From Thermococcus pacificus (GTDB taxonomy: Archaea > Methanobacteriota_B > Thermococci > Thermococcales > Thermococcaceae): a stretch of 64,000 nt of DNA. Below, piece by piece: positions 24,335 through 32,963 of the stretch; within the stretch, counting starts at the first letter, position 1; each line of letters opens with the position of its first letter. The stretch lies in the NCBI RefSeq assembly GCF_002214485.1, contig NZ_CP015102.1, positions 1,488,001 to 1,552,000 of the forward strand. Direction: 5' to 3'. A program made the translations under genes and the position numbers. The notes under the pieces were generated by a model. It worked only from the letters and a program-made list of their open reading frames with translations, made no database searches and was not told the origin of the DNA.

Positions 24335-25647
24335 ACTTCAAACCACCTCAACAAGGCACGAGTGGAATAAACTTCGTAGTCAAAGGGCATTTTTCTTATC
24401 TCAACGACACCATACCTTGACATTTCCCTGAGGAGCTGTAGAACTTCATAGGGCGGCATGTTCGAGGAACGAGCAAGGTCGAGGATTGTAACTCCTGGAT
24501 GAAGGGCAATTCTCTCCATCAAGCGGGGGTACATCTCCACTGCCCACGCTGCAACACCCTCCGATTCAAGTCCATGGAGCGTTATCAGGTAATCTCTACC
24601 ACCAAGACGGGAGATGTCAAGTATGCTAATCTTCCTCTTTAGCTTGAGGATGGCTATGCAGAACTTTAGGCGCCGGACTTTCTCCCCCATCTCATTTGAA
24701 AGCTCAGAAAGGGTAACACCCCTCATCATCGAGATGATTTCAAGAACGCTGGTACACCTCTTTCTCCGCTTAATGATGCCCCAGAATGGAATAAATGGAG
24801 CCGCGAAGAAAACCGTAAGTCCCAGGGGCATTAAGCCGAGATAAGCAAGGATTTCGAGGAGAATAAAAACAAGCAATCCCAGAGTAATTGGGTGCAGGAT
24901 AACCCTCTTCAGGAGAATAAGAGTCTTTTTTGTATTGCTGATTGTGGGTGGGTTTTTTCTCTCCTTCAAAGCTTCGCTGGAAACTTCCCGATATAGATCC
25001 ACAAAAGAGGGATTCCCCTCGACGTAGGCCTTTACCGGGTTGAACGTCATCAAAACTGCAACCCCCGAGCCATACGAGTTCAGAGTTATAGCGGGGTTGC
25101 CATTCCTATACCTCGCGATGACCTTCGCTCCTTCCGGTCTGATGATCACCGCCTGGTAGGTATCATTGTACGGATACACCCTTTCATTAAACACTATGTC
25201 CAAGTCTTCCCCGTCCTCGATAGGACTTTCCAGGCGCAATACTCTGACACCAAGAAGGGCATCTAGCTTTCTGCTCCAGCTCTGAGTGTAGGTGTTGAGG
25301 CCAATAACCAGAACGCCACCACTCTGAACGTACTCCGTTAATGCCCCTATCTCTCCTTCGCTCAGTCTTCCCCCCTCCGTCCACTGGACGTTGAGGTCAG
25401 GAATCCAGATTTCATCGTATTTGGAGAGATAAAGAATATCGGAAAGGGGAGAGCGGTCATCCGGGAGGTCTTTGCCAAGGTAGAGGATATCACCGTTATT
25501 ACCGAAGGAATTGGCCAGAGTAACGTCTTCCAGGTCGCTACAGACAAACAGGATTCTATAGCTTTGATTCTGAGGAGTGTTTGAGCTAACTAAGCCCGAG
25601 GACATCAGGAGGATTATTATCAGCACTATTGAAGCTCTCCGATTCAA
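24331..25647 (-). CDS. Membrane-spanning regulator: extracytoplasmic GATase-like domain, TM helices, C-terminal winged helix
   Basis: 438 residues. A signal peptide, then a ThuA/GATase-like domain (YRILFVCSDLEDV, YVQSGGVLVIGLNTY), two TM helices (ITLGLLVFILLEILAYL and GLTVFFAAPFIPFW), a basic KRRKR stop, then helices that look like winged-helix units (SMMRGVTLSELSNEMG; ITLDLARSS-like VTILDLARSSNMPPYEVLQL). The architecture repeats that of the protein at 21696. TTG 25647 follows GGGGGAAAG. It is the first gene of the archaeosortase operon and a candidate regulator of it. Confidence 0.7.
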   Translation of the reverse strand: MNRRASIVLIIILLMSSGLVSSNTPQNQSYRILFVCSDLEDVTLANSFGNNGDILYLGKDLPDDRSPLSDILYLSKYDEIWIPDLNVQWTEGGRLSEGEIGALTEYVQSGGVLVIGLNTYTQSWSRKLDALLGVRVLRLESPIEDGEDLDIVFNERVYPYNDTYQAVIIRPEGAKVIARYRNGNPAITLNSYGSGVAVLMTFNPVKAYVEGNPSFVDLYREVSSEALKERKNPPTISNTKKTLILLKRVILHPITLGLLVFILLEILAYLGLMPLGLTVFFAAPFIPFWGIIKRRKRCTSVLEIISMMRGVTLSELSNEMGEKVRRLKFCIAILKLKRKISILDISRLGGRDYLITLHGLESEGVAAWAVEMYPRLMERIALHPGVTILDLARSSNMPPYEVLQLLREMSRYGVVEIRKMPFDYEVYSTRALLRWFEV

Positions 25648-25742
25648 CTTCTTTCCCCCAGAGACTTTTGTTTCAAAGGATTAAAGGAATGCCCTTTAAA
25701 AACTTCTCCAGCTCGAAGAAACAAAAATGAAAATTGAAAAGT

Positions 25743-26555
25743 TCACTTTGGCATTTCCTTGATGTGGACGTCCATCTGCGGGAACGGAATCTCGATGCCT
25801 TCCTTCGTGTAGAGCTCGTATATGCCCTTCGTGAGGTCGCCCTTGACCGCCCAGTAGTCTTCGGTCTTTACCCATGCCCTCAACTGCAGATTGATTGACG
25901 AGTCAGCCAAAGCCGTTATAACAACGCTCGGCTCCGGATCCTTGAGAACCTTGGGGTGGTTCTTCATGAGGTCCATTGCCAGCTTTATCGCCCTGTCGAG
26001 GTCTGTGCCGTAGGCAACACCAACGTCAACGTCCACCCTCCTGGTCGGCATCCTGGTGTAGTTGGTTATGACGTTCCCCCAGACGAGCTTGTTCGGTATC
26101 GTAATCAGCACGTTGTCCGGTGTTAAGAGCTCGGTGCTCATTATGCCGACGCCGTTGACCTTGCCGGTTTTTCCCGCCACTTCAACGACTTCGCCCATGT
26201 CTATTGGCCTTAGAGCTGCAATCCACACGCCAGCTGCCAGGTTGGTGAGCGTGTCCTGCATGCCAAAGCCCAGGATGAGGCCTATCACCGCCGACAGGCC
26301 CATCACAACCGAGCCAACTTCAATCCCAAGCGCCCTGACCGCGAGCAGTATCACTGCAACGTAGAGGAGCGCGCTGAGGAACCTCCCAAGGAACTCCACG
26401 ACGAGGTCTGGAAGCTTTGTCTTCTTCAGCCCGCGCTTGAAGGAAGTAACGACTATCTTTGCCACGATCCAACCAACGACGAGGACTACAACCGCCGTGA
26501 TAATCTGAAGCGGCGTTATCCCGACGTACGGGAGCGGTTCATCAAACCCTACCAT
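25743..26555 (-). CDS. MscS-family small-conductance mechanosensitive channel
   Basis: 270 residues. Three N-terminal helices, the last rich in Gly and Ala (MGLSAVIGLILGFGMQDTLTN), which lines the pore, followed by the beta domain (IDMGEVVEVAGKTGKVNGVG) and the alpha/beta C-terminal domain. It releases solutes when turgor rises. ATG 26555 follows GGGGGGTGAT; the TTG at 26570 is less likely. It stands alone. Confidence 0.92.
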   Translation of the reverse strand: MVGFDEPLPYVGITPLQIITAVVVLVVGWIVAKIVVTSFKRGLKKTKLPDLVVEFLGRFLSALLYVAVILLAVRALGIEVGSVVMGLSAVIGLILGFGMQDTLTNLAAGVWIAALRPIDMGEVVEVAGKTGKVNGVGIMSTELLTPDNVLITIPNKLVWGNVITNYTRMPTRRVDVDVGVAYGTDLDRAIKLAMDLMKNHPKVLKDPEPSVVITALADSSINLQLRAWVKTEDYWAVKGDLTKGIYELYTKEGIEIPFPQMDVHIKEMPK

Positions 26556-26741
26556 GCCATCACCCCCCAATGTCTGCTATTTCATTATATACTTCATCAA
26601 CGTTTATATCCTTTCCCAAACTTAAAGCATTATTAGCCAGTTCTTCGAACGGAAACCAAGTGGAAAGGTATAAGTACGTAAAAAGGCAAGGAAGTATAAC
26701 CGGCTGGTATAAGCCGGAACTGTAGCCGTGGGGGTGGTCCG

Positions 26742-26939
26742 ATGCCGACCATTATAGTTGAGGGCCCAAAGGCTGATAAGGAGACGAAGAGGGAGCTTGT
26801 TAAGAGACTCACCGAGGTTGTTAGGGAAGTTTACGGCGTCCACCACGTCAGCGTGATAATCCACGAGAACGAGACCGAGAATGTCGGCGTTGACGGGGAG
26901 CTTCTCTCCGATATTCTGGAGAGGAGGCGCGGTAAGTGA
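26742..26939 (+). CDS. 4-oxalocrotonate tautomerase family protein
   Basis: 65 residues, the normal subunit size. Starts MPTIIVEGP, leaving Pro1 as general base once Met is removed, followed by the helix KRELVKRLTEVVREV and HVSVIIHE. The family shifts enol/keto protons, mostly in hexamers. The physiological substrate is unknown. Its stop overlaps the GTG start of the flavodoxin gene. Confidence 0.88.
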   Translation: MPTIIVEGPKADKETKRELVKRLTEVVREVYGVHHVSVIIHENETENVGVDGELLSDILERRRGK

Positions 26940-27397
26940 AGGCCCTGGTGGTCTACTACTCGAGGGACGGGCACACGAGGGAGGCCGCCCGGAGGATTGC
27001 CGAAGCTCTGGGGGCGGACCTTGACGAGGTCATTGACAGGAAGAACCGGAAGGGCATACTAGGCTTTCTCAGGGCCGGCTACGACGCGACCAGAGGTAAA
27101 ACGACGGAAATAGCGTTCGAGAAAGACCCCGCCGAGTACGACCTCGTGGTCGTTGGCAGCCCGGTGTGGAACGGCAGGGTTACACCGGCCATAAGGACTT
27201 ACCTCCTCAAAAACAGGGAGAAAATAAAGAAAGCGGCCTTTTTTGCCACCTGCGCTGGGAGGAAGGGCAAAATCCTCGAACAGATGAGGGAGCTCTACGG
27301 CGGTGAGGTCATCGCTGAAACTATAATGAAGCGGGACGAAATTGAAGAGGGAGCAAAAGAGTTCGTTGAGGCATTGAAAAGTGCCGTCCATTCCTGA
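26936..27397 (+). CDS. Flavodoxin-like protein
   Basis: 153 residues. YYSRDGHTREAA is the phosphate-binding loop for FMN, and VVVGSPVWNGRVTPAIRTYL is the second FMN loop. It is a small electron carrier or quinone-type reductase module in the cytoplasm. GTG 26936 overlaps the tautomerase stop by 4 bp, so the two are translated together. Confidence 0.88.
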   Translation: MKALVVYYSRDGHTREAARRIAEALGADLDEVIDRKNRKGILGFLRAGYDATRGKTTEIAFEKDPAEYDLVVVGSPVWNGRVTPAIRTYLLKNREKIKKAAFFATCAGRKGKILEQMRELYGGEVIAETIMKRDEIEEGAKEFVEALKSAVHS

Positions 27398-27521
27398 AGC
27401 GGGATGAGTTGGTTGGGCTTCTCCCATTTAATCTGGATCATCTATTTTATTCCGCACCGGATGGCGGGAAGTTTTTATAAAAACCTTTTCAGAGTTTCTG
27501 TCCAGATTGGAGGGATGCATT

Positions 27522-28217
27522 GTGTCCGAAGGAAGAAAGACCTACGACCCCACCACATGGAAGCCCGGGCGTCTCGACCTAATTCTGTCGGTTGTGATTA
27601 CGCTTTCACTCCCTCCTCTGGCGGGCTGGCTGTACGATAAAAAGGGCGCGCTCATCCCAATGTTAATCTACTACGGGCTCGCCTGGGGCCTCGTAAAGCT
27701 CCGCCGGGGGGTTATAGGCTACCGCACCCCCATGCCTGAGAAGCCGCCCGTGTGGTTCTACATCAACGTGGCCGTTATCATCATCGCCCTCGCCTTCGCC
27801 TACATGTCCCCGATTAAGGTGGAAAATCCCTGGCTCCCCGGAGTTGTGCTCACAGCCCTCCTCTGGGCACCCGCGAACGCATCCTCCGAGCAGATACTCT
27901 GGCTCTACATCTTTGACTCGTGGGACCTATACCCAAGGGAGAGGCGCATTGGCTACCGGATAGTGGGACTGCTGCTGTTTGCGGCCTTCGTGGGAATGAT
28001 ACACGCGATGTTCTGGACGAAGTTCCTCCAGGTGGCCAGGCCCGACACGGTCTTTGGAGCTCTTTTTGTCCTCGCAACAGCTATTTCAGGGTTCCTCCAC
28101 ATCCCTGTGTGGCGCCGCTCGGGTCAGATGGTGTTTACATTCCTACCCCACTTTCTGCTCAATTTGGGCCCCCTGCTCTGGACAGGGTACAGCATACTGC
28201 CCTATCTCTGGAAATGA
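27522..28217 (+). CDS. Polytopic membrane protein, possible degenerate CPBP-type intramembrane protease
   Basis: 231 residues with about six helices. The order of motifs recalls CPBP/Abi proteins: ASSEQILWLY where the family has EExxxR, GMIHAMFW where it has FxxxH, and SGFLHIP and PHFLLNLG for the later conserved positions. The double Glu is reduced to Ser-Glu, so protease activity is doubtful. GTG 27522 follows GGAGGG. A TATA-like TTTTTATAAAA lies near 27475. Confidence 0.55.
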   Translation: MSEGRKTYDPTTWKPGRLDLILSVVITLSLPPLAGWLYDKKGALIPMLIYYGLAWGLVKLRRGVIGYRTPMPEKPPVWFYINVAVIIIALAFAYMSPIKVENPWLPGVVLTALLWAPANASSEQILWLYIFDSWDLYPRERRIGYRIVGLLLFAAFVGMIHAMFWTKFLQVARPDTVFGALFVLATAISGFLHIPVWRRSGQMVFTFLPHFLLNLGPLLWTGYSILPYLWK

Positions 28218-28391
28218 GGGCAGTAATTTTCTATTTTTCTCCGAGAGCCAAAAGAAGGGTCCGACAAAAGCAAGAGCTCTTGGCGGCAAAATAGGAATAC
28301 TGGTTGGCCAGCATTATGTCAAGAGAACAGAGGCGTTCCCGAGGACGATGAAAATCCAAATAGAAGTGAGAGAAGACCAAAAGCCCAAAGC

Positions 28392-28694
28392 TCACAGCTC
28401 GACCTTTATCCCCGTCTCTTCTTCGACTTCCTCGAACCCTTTCTTCATGTATTTCGCCAGTTCTTCATCGACCTCGAAGAGGGCCGCGAGGAACTCGCCA
28501 AAGTGCTCCTTCTCCTCGTTGGCCACATCGAGGAAAATGTGCTTTATCCTCTCGTCTTCAATTCCAGCGGCAAGCTGCTCGTAGATGTTTATCGCATCGA
28601 GCTCCGCCTCAATCGCCCAGCGGAGGGCCTGTGCTATCTCAGTCTTGGTCAGGGGCCTATCCTTCGGGAGCTCAAAGGGGTATTTGGCAAGCAT
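28392..28694 (-). CDS. Stand-alone encapsulin-cargo-type ferritin-like protein (Flp-like)
   Basis: 100 residues. It resembles the ferritin-like N-terminal domain fused to the P. furiosus encapsulin shell: RWAIEAELDAINIYEQLA, then ANEEKEHFGEFLAALF with the ExxH iron site, and the closing GFEEVEEETGI. Those domains oxidise and store iron inside the shell. Here it is a separate polypeptide with no shell gene beside it. ATG 28694 follows directly on the stop of the upstream ferritin-like gene, so the two are one operon. Confidence 0.8.
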   Translation of the reverse strand: MLAKYPFELPKDRPLTKTEIAQALRWAIEAELDAINIYEQLAAGIEDERIKHIFLDVANEEKEHFGEFLAALFEVDEELAKYMKKGFEEVEEETGIKVEL

Positions 28695-29174
28695 TCAGTC
28701 CACCTCCAGGCTGGAGTCCTGGTAGTCCATCCAGATGCCTGTCTTCATGACGGCATCGTACTGTGCCTTCAGCAGCTCGTAGTGGGCCTTCTCCACCTTA
28801 GCCAGCTCCTCAAAAGTTCTTCTGACGCTCTCGTGTTGGGCTTCTTTTGCGGCCTTCTCGTAGAACTCCCAGGTCAGCTTTTCCTGCTCCATACCGATCT
28901 TAACCGCGTCAACCTCGCTTAGGTTCTCTTCATAAACCTGAACAACCAGCTTTTCCAGGAGCTCCTTGTCCACCACAGGGAGTTCACACTTCTCGACCAG
29001 CGCCTCAACGAATTTCTCCTCAAAGATGTCCCAGTGCTCCGCCTCTTCCCCAGCGAGGAAAAGGAACATCTTCTTCGCCCTCTCGTCCTTGGCCTTTTTC
29101 GCAAGCTTAATGTAGAACTTAAGCTCGGCCTTTTCAACTTCAAGGGCAAGGGCCAAAGCCTCAAGCTCGTTCAT
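28695..29174 (-). CDS. Rubrerythrin-like ferritin-superfamily protein
   Basis: 159 residues, all helical. Di-iron ligands are seen as LEVEKAELKFYIKLA with GEEAEHWDIF and MEQEKLTWEFYEKAA with VEKAHYELL. No rubredoxin domain. Probable peroxide or iron-handling enzyme. ATG 29174 follows GGTGA. Its stop abuts the start of the Flp-like gene. Confidence 0.75.
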   Translation of the reverse strand: MNELEALALALEVEKAELKFYIKLAKKAKDERAKKMFLFLAGEEAEHWDIFEEKFVEALVEKCELPVVDKELLEKLVVQVYEENLSEVDAVKIGMEQEKLTWEFYEKAAKEAQHESVRRTFEELAKVEKAHYELLKAQYDAVMKTGIWMDYQDSSLEVD

Positions 29175-29232
29175 AATGTTCACCGAATAGTATTTATCCG
29201 GTGGGTAATATATAACCTTCGGTGAGCGTTCG

Positions 29233-29757
29233 ATGGATATTGAGCGTGTGCAAAGGCCGCTTGAGCTAAAGAACGAGCTTGTACGGTTCGTCTTTCGAGT
29301 TTACCAAGGTACCGGTGGGGCTTACCCTGCACTCGAATGGGTGGAGAAAAAACCCTCAACGGACGACTTCGAAGGCTTCAAAAGGGTCTACGAGCCCTTT
29401 CTGGAGTTCAGACTCGGTGAGGAGTTTGACGAGCTCTACGTCCTGAGGGAAAATGGACGAATAATCGGAACCGTCGCGCTAGTCTACAACCTTAAAGGCA
29501 AGGACGTCTGGTGGGTACCTGAGGAGATAAAAAACGAGAAGACCGGCCTCATCGAGTTCTTCATGGTGGATCCAGCTTACAGGGGTAAAGGCTACGGTTC
29601 AAGGCTCCTTGAGTTCGCGGTGGAGAGGCTGAAGGAGTTAGGTAAGGAGGCCTACGTGATAACCTTCCCCAACCTTGAGGCTTATTCATACTATATGAGA
29701 AAGGGCTTCACCAAGGTCATGGACTACAAGGAGTTTGTGGTGCTGAAAAAGGAATAA
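29233..29757 (+). CDS. GNAT-family N-acetyltransferase
   Basis: 174 residues. The acetyl-CoA site is FFMVDPAYRGKGYGSRLLEFA, followed by YVITFPNLEAYSYYMRKGF at the C-terminus. The substrate is unknown. The first 70 residues carry an unusual Tyr/Trp-rich lead-in. It is divergent from the ferritin-like operon, with a shared 58-bp promoter gap. Confidence 0.85.
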   Translation: MDIERVQRPLELKNELVRFVFRVYQGTGGAYPALEWVEKKPSTDDFEGFKRVYEPFLEFRLGEEFDELYVLRENGRIIGTVALVYNLKGKDVWWVPEEIKNEKTGLIEFFMVDPAYRGKGYGSRLLEFAVERLKELGKEAYVITFPNLEAYSYYMRKGFTKVMDYKEFVVLKKE

Positions 29758-30022
29758 CCGCCCCTCAAATCTGCCCACAAACCCTTTTATACATCCACGG
29801 GTAGAGTCATAAGAGCAAATTCGACTGTGAGACCATGAGAAAAGGCGTTTTTGTACTACTTCTGACCTCCTCTGGGCGTAAAGCCCGCTCAGACTTTCTT
29901 CATGGCAAGAAGGTGAAAGACGGACGATTAAGGGCCAAGAGAGTATGCAACTCTGGCCTTCCTGATATAAGTGGCATGGGTGGCACTCAACGGAGAGTTT
30001 GGAGGGTAAAAAACAGAGGGCT
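29758..30022. other. Intergenic region without a recognisable gene
   Basis: A TATA-like CTTTTATACATCC lies near 29785, but the open frames beyond it are short, unlike any family I know and off in codon use. I see no gene here. Confidence 0.4.
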
Positions 30023-30718
30023 TTACTCAGTGGCAACCGACGGCGGCCGGAACATGGCCTCCACGTCATCCCTTATGTCGACAAACGGACCCTCTAGGTA
30101 GACCTTCCCGCCGCTGATGACCACGCCGTAGTCGGCCAGGTTCTCGAAGGGCTCCCATAGGTGGCTTATGATCACGAAGCTCTTTCCCCAACCCTTCCAC
30201 TTCCCAATGACGCCGACTATTTCAGCGACGCTCTCAAAGTCCACGTTGGCAAGGGGCTCATCGAGGAAGATGACATCAGGCTCTCCAACGAATGCCTGGG
30301 CGAGGCTCAGCCTCTTTAGCATTCCCGAGGAGTAGCCCTCTATCCTCCTGTCGAGGGCGTCCTCGATGCCGAACAGCCCGGCGGCCTTCTCGACGTCCCC
30401 CGCACTGGCCCCCCTGCCCCGCGCTATGAACTCCAGCCACTCCCGCCCGGTCGTCAGCTTGGGGAACCTCCCGGGGTCGAAGGCGACGCCGACGCCCTTC
30501 CTTGCCTCGGGACTTTTCCAGGGGTCTTTTCCCAGGAGCCTCACGCTACCCTTCGTCGGCCTGTAGAGCCCGAGGGCAACCTTCATGAACGTGCTCTTCC
30601 CCCCGCCGTTCGGGCCGAGGATGAGCGTTAAGCCCTCCGGAATTTCAACGGTCACCCCCTGGAGGGCCTTTATAGGGCCAAAGTACTTGTGCAGGTTTTC
30701 CGCCCGGATTACGGTCAT
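30023..30718 (-). CDS. ABC transporter ATP-binding protein (ABC-2 exporter type)
   Basis: 231 residues. Walker A GPNGGGKST, signature YSSGMLKRLSLAQAF, Walker B DVIFLDEPLANVD and a switch histidine in IISHLWEPF are present. It should drive the ABC-2 permease encoded at 31149. ATG 30718 overlaps the stop of the upstream gene, and is chosen over a start at 30778 because the conserved domain begins MTVIRAENLHKYF. Confidence 0.85.
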   Translation of the reverse strand: MTVIRAENLHKYFGPIKALQGVTVEIPEGLTLILGPNGGGKSTFMKVALGLYRPTKGSVRLLGKDPWKSPEARKGVGVAFDPGRFPKLTTGREWLEFIARGRGASAGDVEKAAGLFGIEDALDRRIEGYSSGMLKRLSLAQAFVGEPDVIFLDEPLANVDFESVAEIVGVIGKWKGWGKSFVIISHLWEPFENLADYGVVISGGKVYLEGPFVDIRDDVEAMFRPPSVATE

Positions 30719-31152
30719 CTCCTGCCACCCCCGAGGAGCGTTACGGCCAGCAGCCCGCCGAAGAGGACAGCTATCCACAGGTGCATCGTCTTCTGTTTCC
30801 CGGGAAAGCCGACGTCGACGGGCGTTATCGTTATCGTAATGCCCTGGCTGGAGTTTCCGCTGAACTCGTAGAAGCCGGGGTGGGGGAACACCACCGCGAA
30901 GGCCCCGTTGCCGTTAACCCTTCCAGAGAATATCACCTCATCGGTCTGAACGTCCCTCACCCTGAATTCCCCGATGCCAACGGCGTAGAGCTTTGCTGAG
31001 GATGTTGAGGAGATGTAAACCGCCGTCGCCTCCCTCCCGGCCACGAACGCGTTGTGGTAGTGGACGTCGCTGGGTTCGAGGCCCGACTGCAGGCCCAGGC
31101 TCAGGAGCGAGACCAGCATCAGGGTGAGGAGGAGAACCCGAAAGAGTCTCAT
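30715..31152 (-). CDS. Exported single-domain protein anchored by a C-terminal helix, ABC cassette subunit
   Basis: 145 residues: signal peptide (VLLLTLMLVSLLSLG), a beta-rich extracytoplasmic domain, then a TM helix HLWIAVLFGGLLAVTLLGG ending in RR. No known family recognised. It overlaps the permease gene by 4 bp (ATGA) on one side and the ATPase gene on the other, so it is an integral part of the transporter operon. Confidence 0.65.
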   Translation of the reverse strand: MRLFRVLLLTLMLVSLLSLGLQSGLEPSDVHYHNAFVAGREATAVYISSTSSAKLYAVGIGEFRVRDVQTDEVIFSGRVNGNGAFAVVFPHPGFYEFSGNSSQGITITITPVDVGFPGKQKTMHLWIAVLFGGLLAVTLLGGGRR

Positions 31153-31901
31153 CTCACGTCCCTCCAGTTGCCGACGAGGAGGTAGAGAGCCGTGAGGACG
31201 AGGGCGGGGAGGAGTGATGCTTTGATGAACTCCCAGCCAAAGACCGGGTCCATGCTCAGGGATATCGTGGCCCACTTGTAGTTGCCCAGTGCGTCCCTCC
31301 ACTTCAGGAGCCAGAACCACCCGGCGCCTAGGAACTCGGGGAGGTAGAGGAGCACGAAGCCGCCGAAGATTGAAACGTAGGTGTTGGGTGAGGCTATTGC
31401 AACAACGGCCGCAACTGAAACCATAAAGAGAAGGGCCGAGAGGTAGAAGAAAGCCATTGGTATGGCTTGAACTTTCAGCACCCCGATAACGGCTTTGGGG
31501 GTGTCCGCGAAGTGGAGGTAGAAGAGCAGCAGGTGCACCGAGAAGACGAAGATGAAGAGCACAAGGAAAGCCGCCAAGAACTTGGCGAGGAGGATTCTGA
31601 CCCTTGAAACCGGGAGGGAGTAGACGGAAAGCGCGACCCCCTCGTCTCTTTCAAGCCTCACCGCCAGTGTGACGAGGAAGGGCACGAGGAGGGCCAGGAG
31701 GAGGTAGACGTCACCGGTGAACGCGTCGCGAAAGATGGAACCCAGTATGTCAACCCCGTACGGCCCCCCGTGAGAGCTCGCACTCCAGGTCATGTAGTAC
31801 CGCTTCATGACCAGCCCTATCAGAACCGCACCCCCGGAGGTCATGGCAAGGTTTAAGGGGGAGCGGAGCTCCCAGCGGAGGACTTCCTTCAACGCCCCCA
31901 C
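31149..31901 (-). CDS. ABC-2 type transporter permease
   Basis: 250 residues with six predicted helices and the ABC-2 layout: N-terminal cytoplasmic WELRSPLNLAM, a conserved loop ERDEGVALSVYSLPVSR between helices 2 and 3. The start may be GTG 31901 or TTG 31892; the latter has GGAGGTG at better spacing. Its 5' end overlaps the preceding gene. Its partner ATPase is encoded two genes downstream. Confidence 0.8.
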   Translation of the reverse strand: MGALKEVLRWELRSPLNLAMTSGGAVLIGLVMKRYYMTWSASSHGGPYGVDILGSIFRDAFTGDVYLLLALLVPFLVTLAVRLERDEGVALSVYSLPVSRVRILLAKFLAAFLVLFIFVFSVHLLLFYLHFADTPKAVIGVLKVQAIPMAFFYLSALLFMVSVAAVVAIASPNTYVSIFGGFVLLYLPEFLGAGWFWLLKWRDALGNYKWATISLSMDPVFGWEFIKASLLPALVLTALYLLVGNWRDVR

Positions 31902-32938
31902 CTCCAGAGGACGAGAGCTACGAGGATTGCTGCCACTCCAACCGCCGCCGCTATGGCGGTCTTTGAGGGCCCCTCGTCGGGAAGCTCAGCAGGCTTCGTG
32001 AAGTCTATGTTGGTCTCGGCCAGTACGAGGCCAAAGGGAGGCATCTTGTTGCCTTCCTTTATCTCCTTCGCATGCTCCCTGGCAAACTCGGTGTCCTGAA
32101 TCATGGCACTGCTCACGCCAAGGGCCTTCCACAGCGGGCTGAAGGGCGTGTAGAGGGCTATCGCCAGGCCGCTTGAGCCATCGTAGAGGATAACGTCCTT
32201 TCCAACAACCCATTTCAGGTTCAGCATGTTCGTGTGGGTCATGTAAACCGGGGCGTTGAAGTCTCCGTAGTATGTCATCGCGGTCGAGTTTATCATCTTG
32301 ACCGTCTCGATTTTCAGCCCGGGAAGTATCTCAAGTCCTGTCACGTTGGCCGGGTTCTCGGCCCAGAGGAAGTTTCCCCCAACAGGGGTTCCGTTCACGT
32401 GGATTTCTCCCGTGGTCAGATCGATTTCAACAACCCCTGCCCTGCTGAAGTTCTCCGGTACGTAGGACTTGTTGAACAGCCTGCCCTTCCCGTCCGTGAT
32501 CATCAGGCCAAAGGAGCCCTGTGCCGTCTGTTCAGAGTAACTCTCCTCGCACACGGTAACGTTGCCCCCCGCTACGGGCACCTCAAGGCAACCCCCGCCC
32601 GTGAAGTTGTAACGCTCCTGGTACTTCCGGAGAAGGGTCGTCGCCTCCTCCAGGCTGAGGGTGGAGTAAGCCTCCCGGGTGCAATTGAACCCGAGGAGAA
32701 GGAGTGATACCCGGCCTATATCGCCGGAAACGTTGAGGACGCGCCACGTGAACTCCACCCTAGGACAGTAGTAGGTCACGTTCCCAGTAGAGGTGTTCAG
32801 GTCGATTGATAGCCAGCCTCTGGCGACGTACTTGGCGTATATTCCTTCCTTGAACCAGTAGGGCGTTGCCGAGACGGGCGGGCTTAGAACCAAAAGAACA
32901 AAAAAGAGAAGAACGAAGAGCTTAGAAACCCTCTCCAT
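31889..32938 (-). CDS. Exported protein with C-terminal membrane anchor, ABC cassette
   Basis: 349 residues. Signal peptide (LFVLLFFVLLVLSPPVSA), a long extracytoplasmic domain with several N-glycosylation sequons and four cysteines, then PSKTAIAAAVGVAAILVALV and WRWGR at the end. Family not recognised. It precedes the permease gene with a 13-bp overlap, and may be a receptor, chaperone or immunity component for the exporter (inference). Confidence 0.65.
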   Translation of the reverse strand: MERVSKLFVLLFFVLLVLSPPVSATPYWFKEGIYAKYVARGWLSIDLNTSTGNVTYYCPRVEFTWRVLNVSGDIGRVSLLLLGFNCTREAYSTLSLEEATTLLRKYQERYNFTGGGCLEVPVAGGNVTVCEESYSEQTAQGSFGLMITDGKGRLFNKSYVPENFSRAGVVEIDLTTGEIHVNGTPVGGNFLWAENPANVTGLEILPGLKIETVKMINSTAMTYYGDFNAPVYMTHTNMLNLKWVVGKDVILYDGSSGLAIALYTPFSPLWKALGVSSAMIQDTEFAREHAKEIKEGNKMPPFGLVLAETNIDFTKPAELPDEGPSKTAIAAAVGVAAILVALVLWRWGR

Positions 32939-32963
32939 ATGATTCCCCCCGATTCCGATTCAC

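Noticed and set aside
29835-30101. 88-codon frame between the acetyltransferase and the ABC ATPase gene
   Set aside because: It runs into the antisense of the ABC ATPase gene, has random-looking composition and no family signature.
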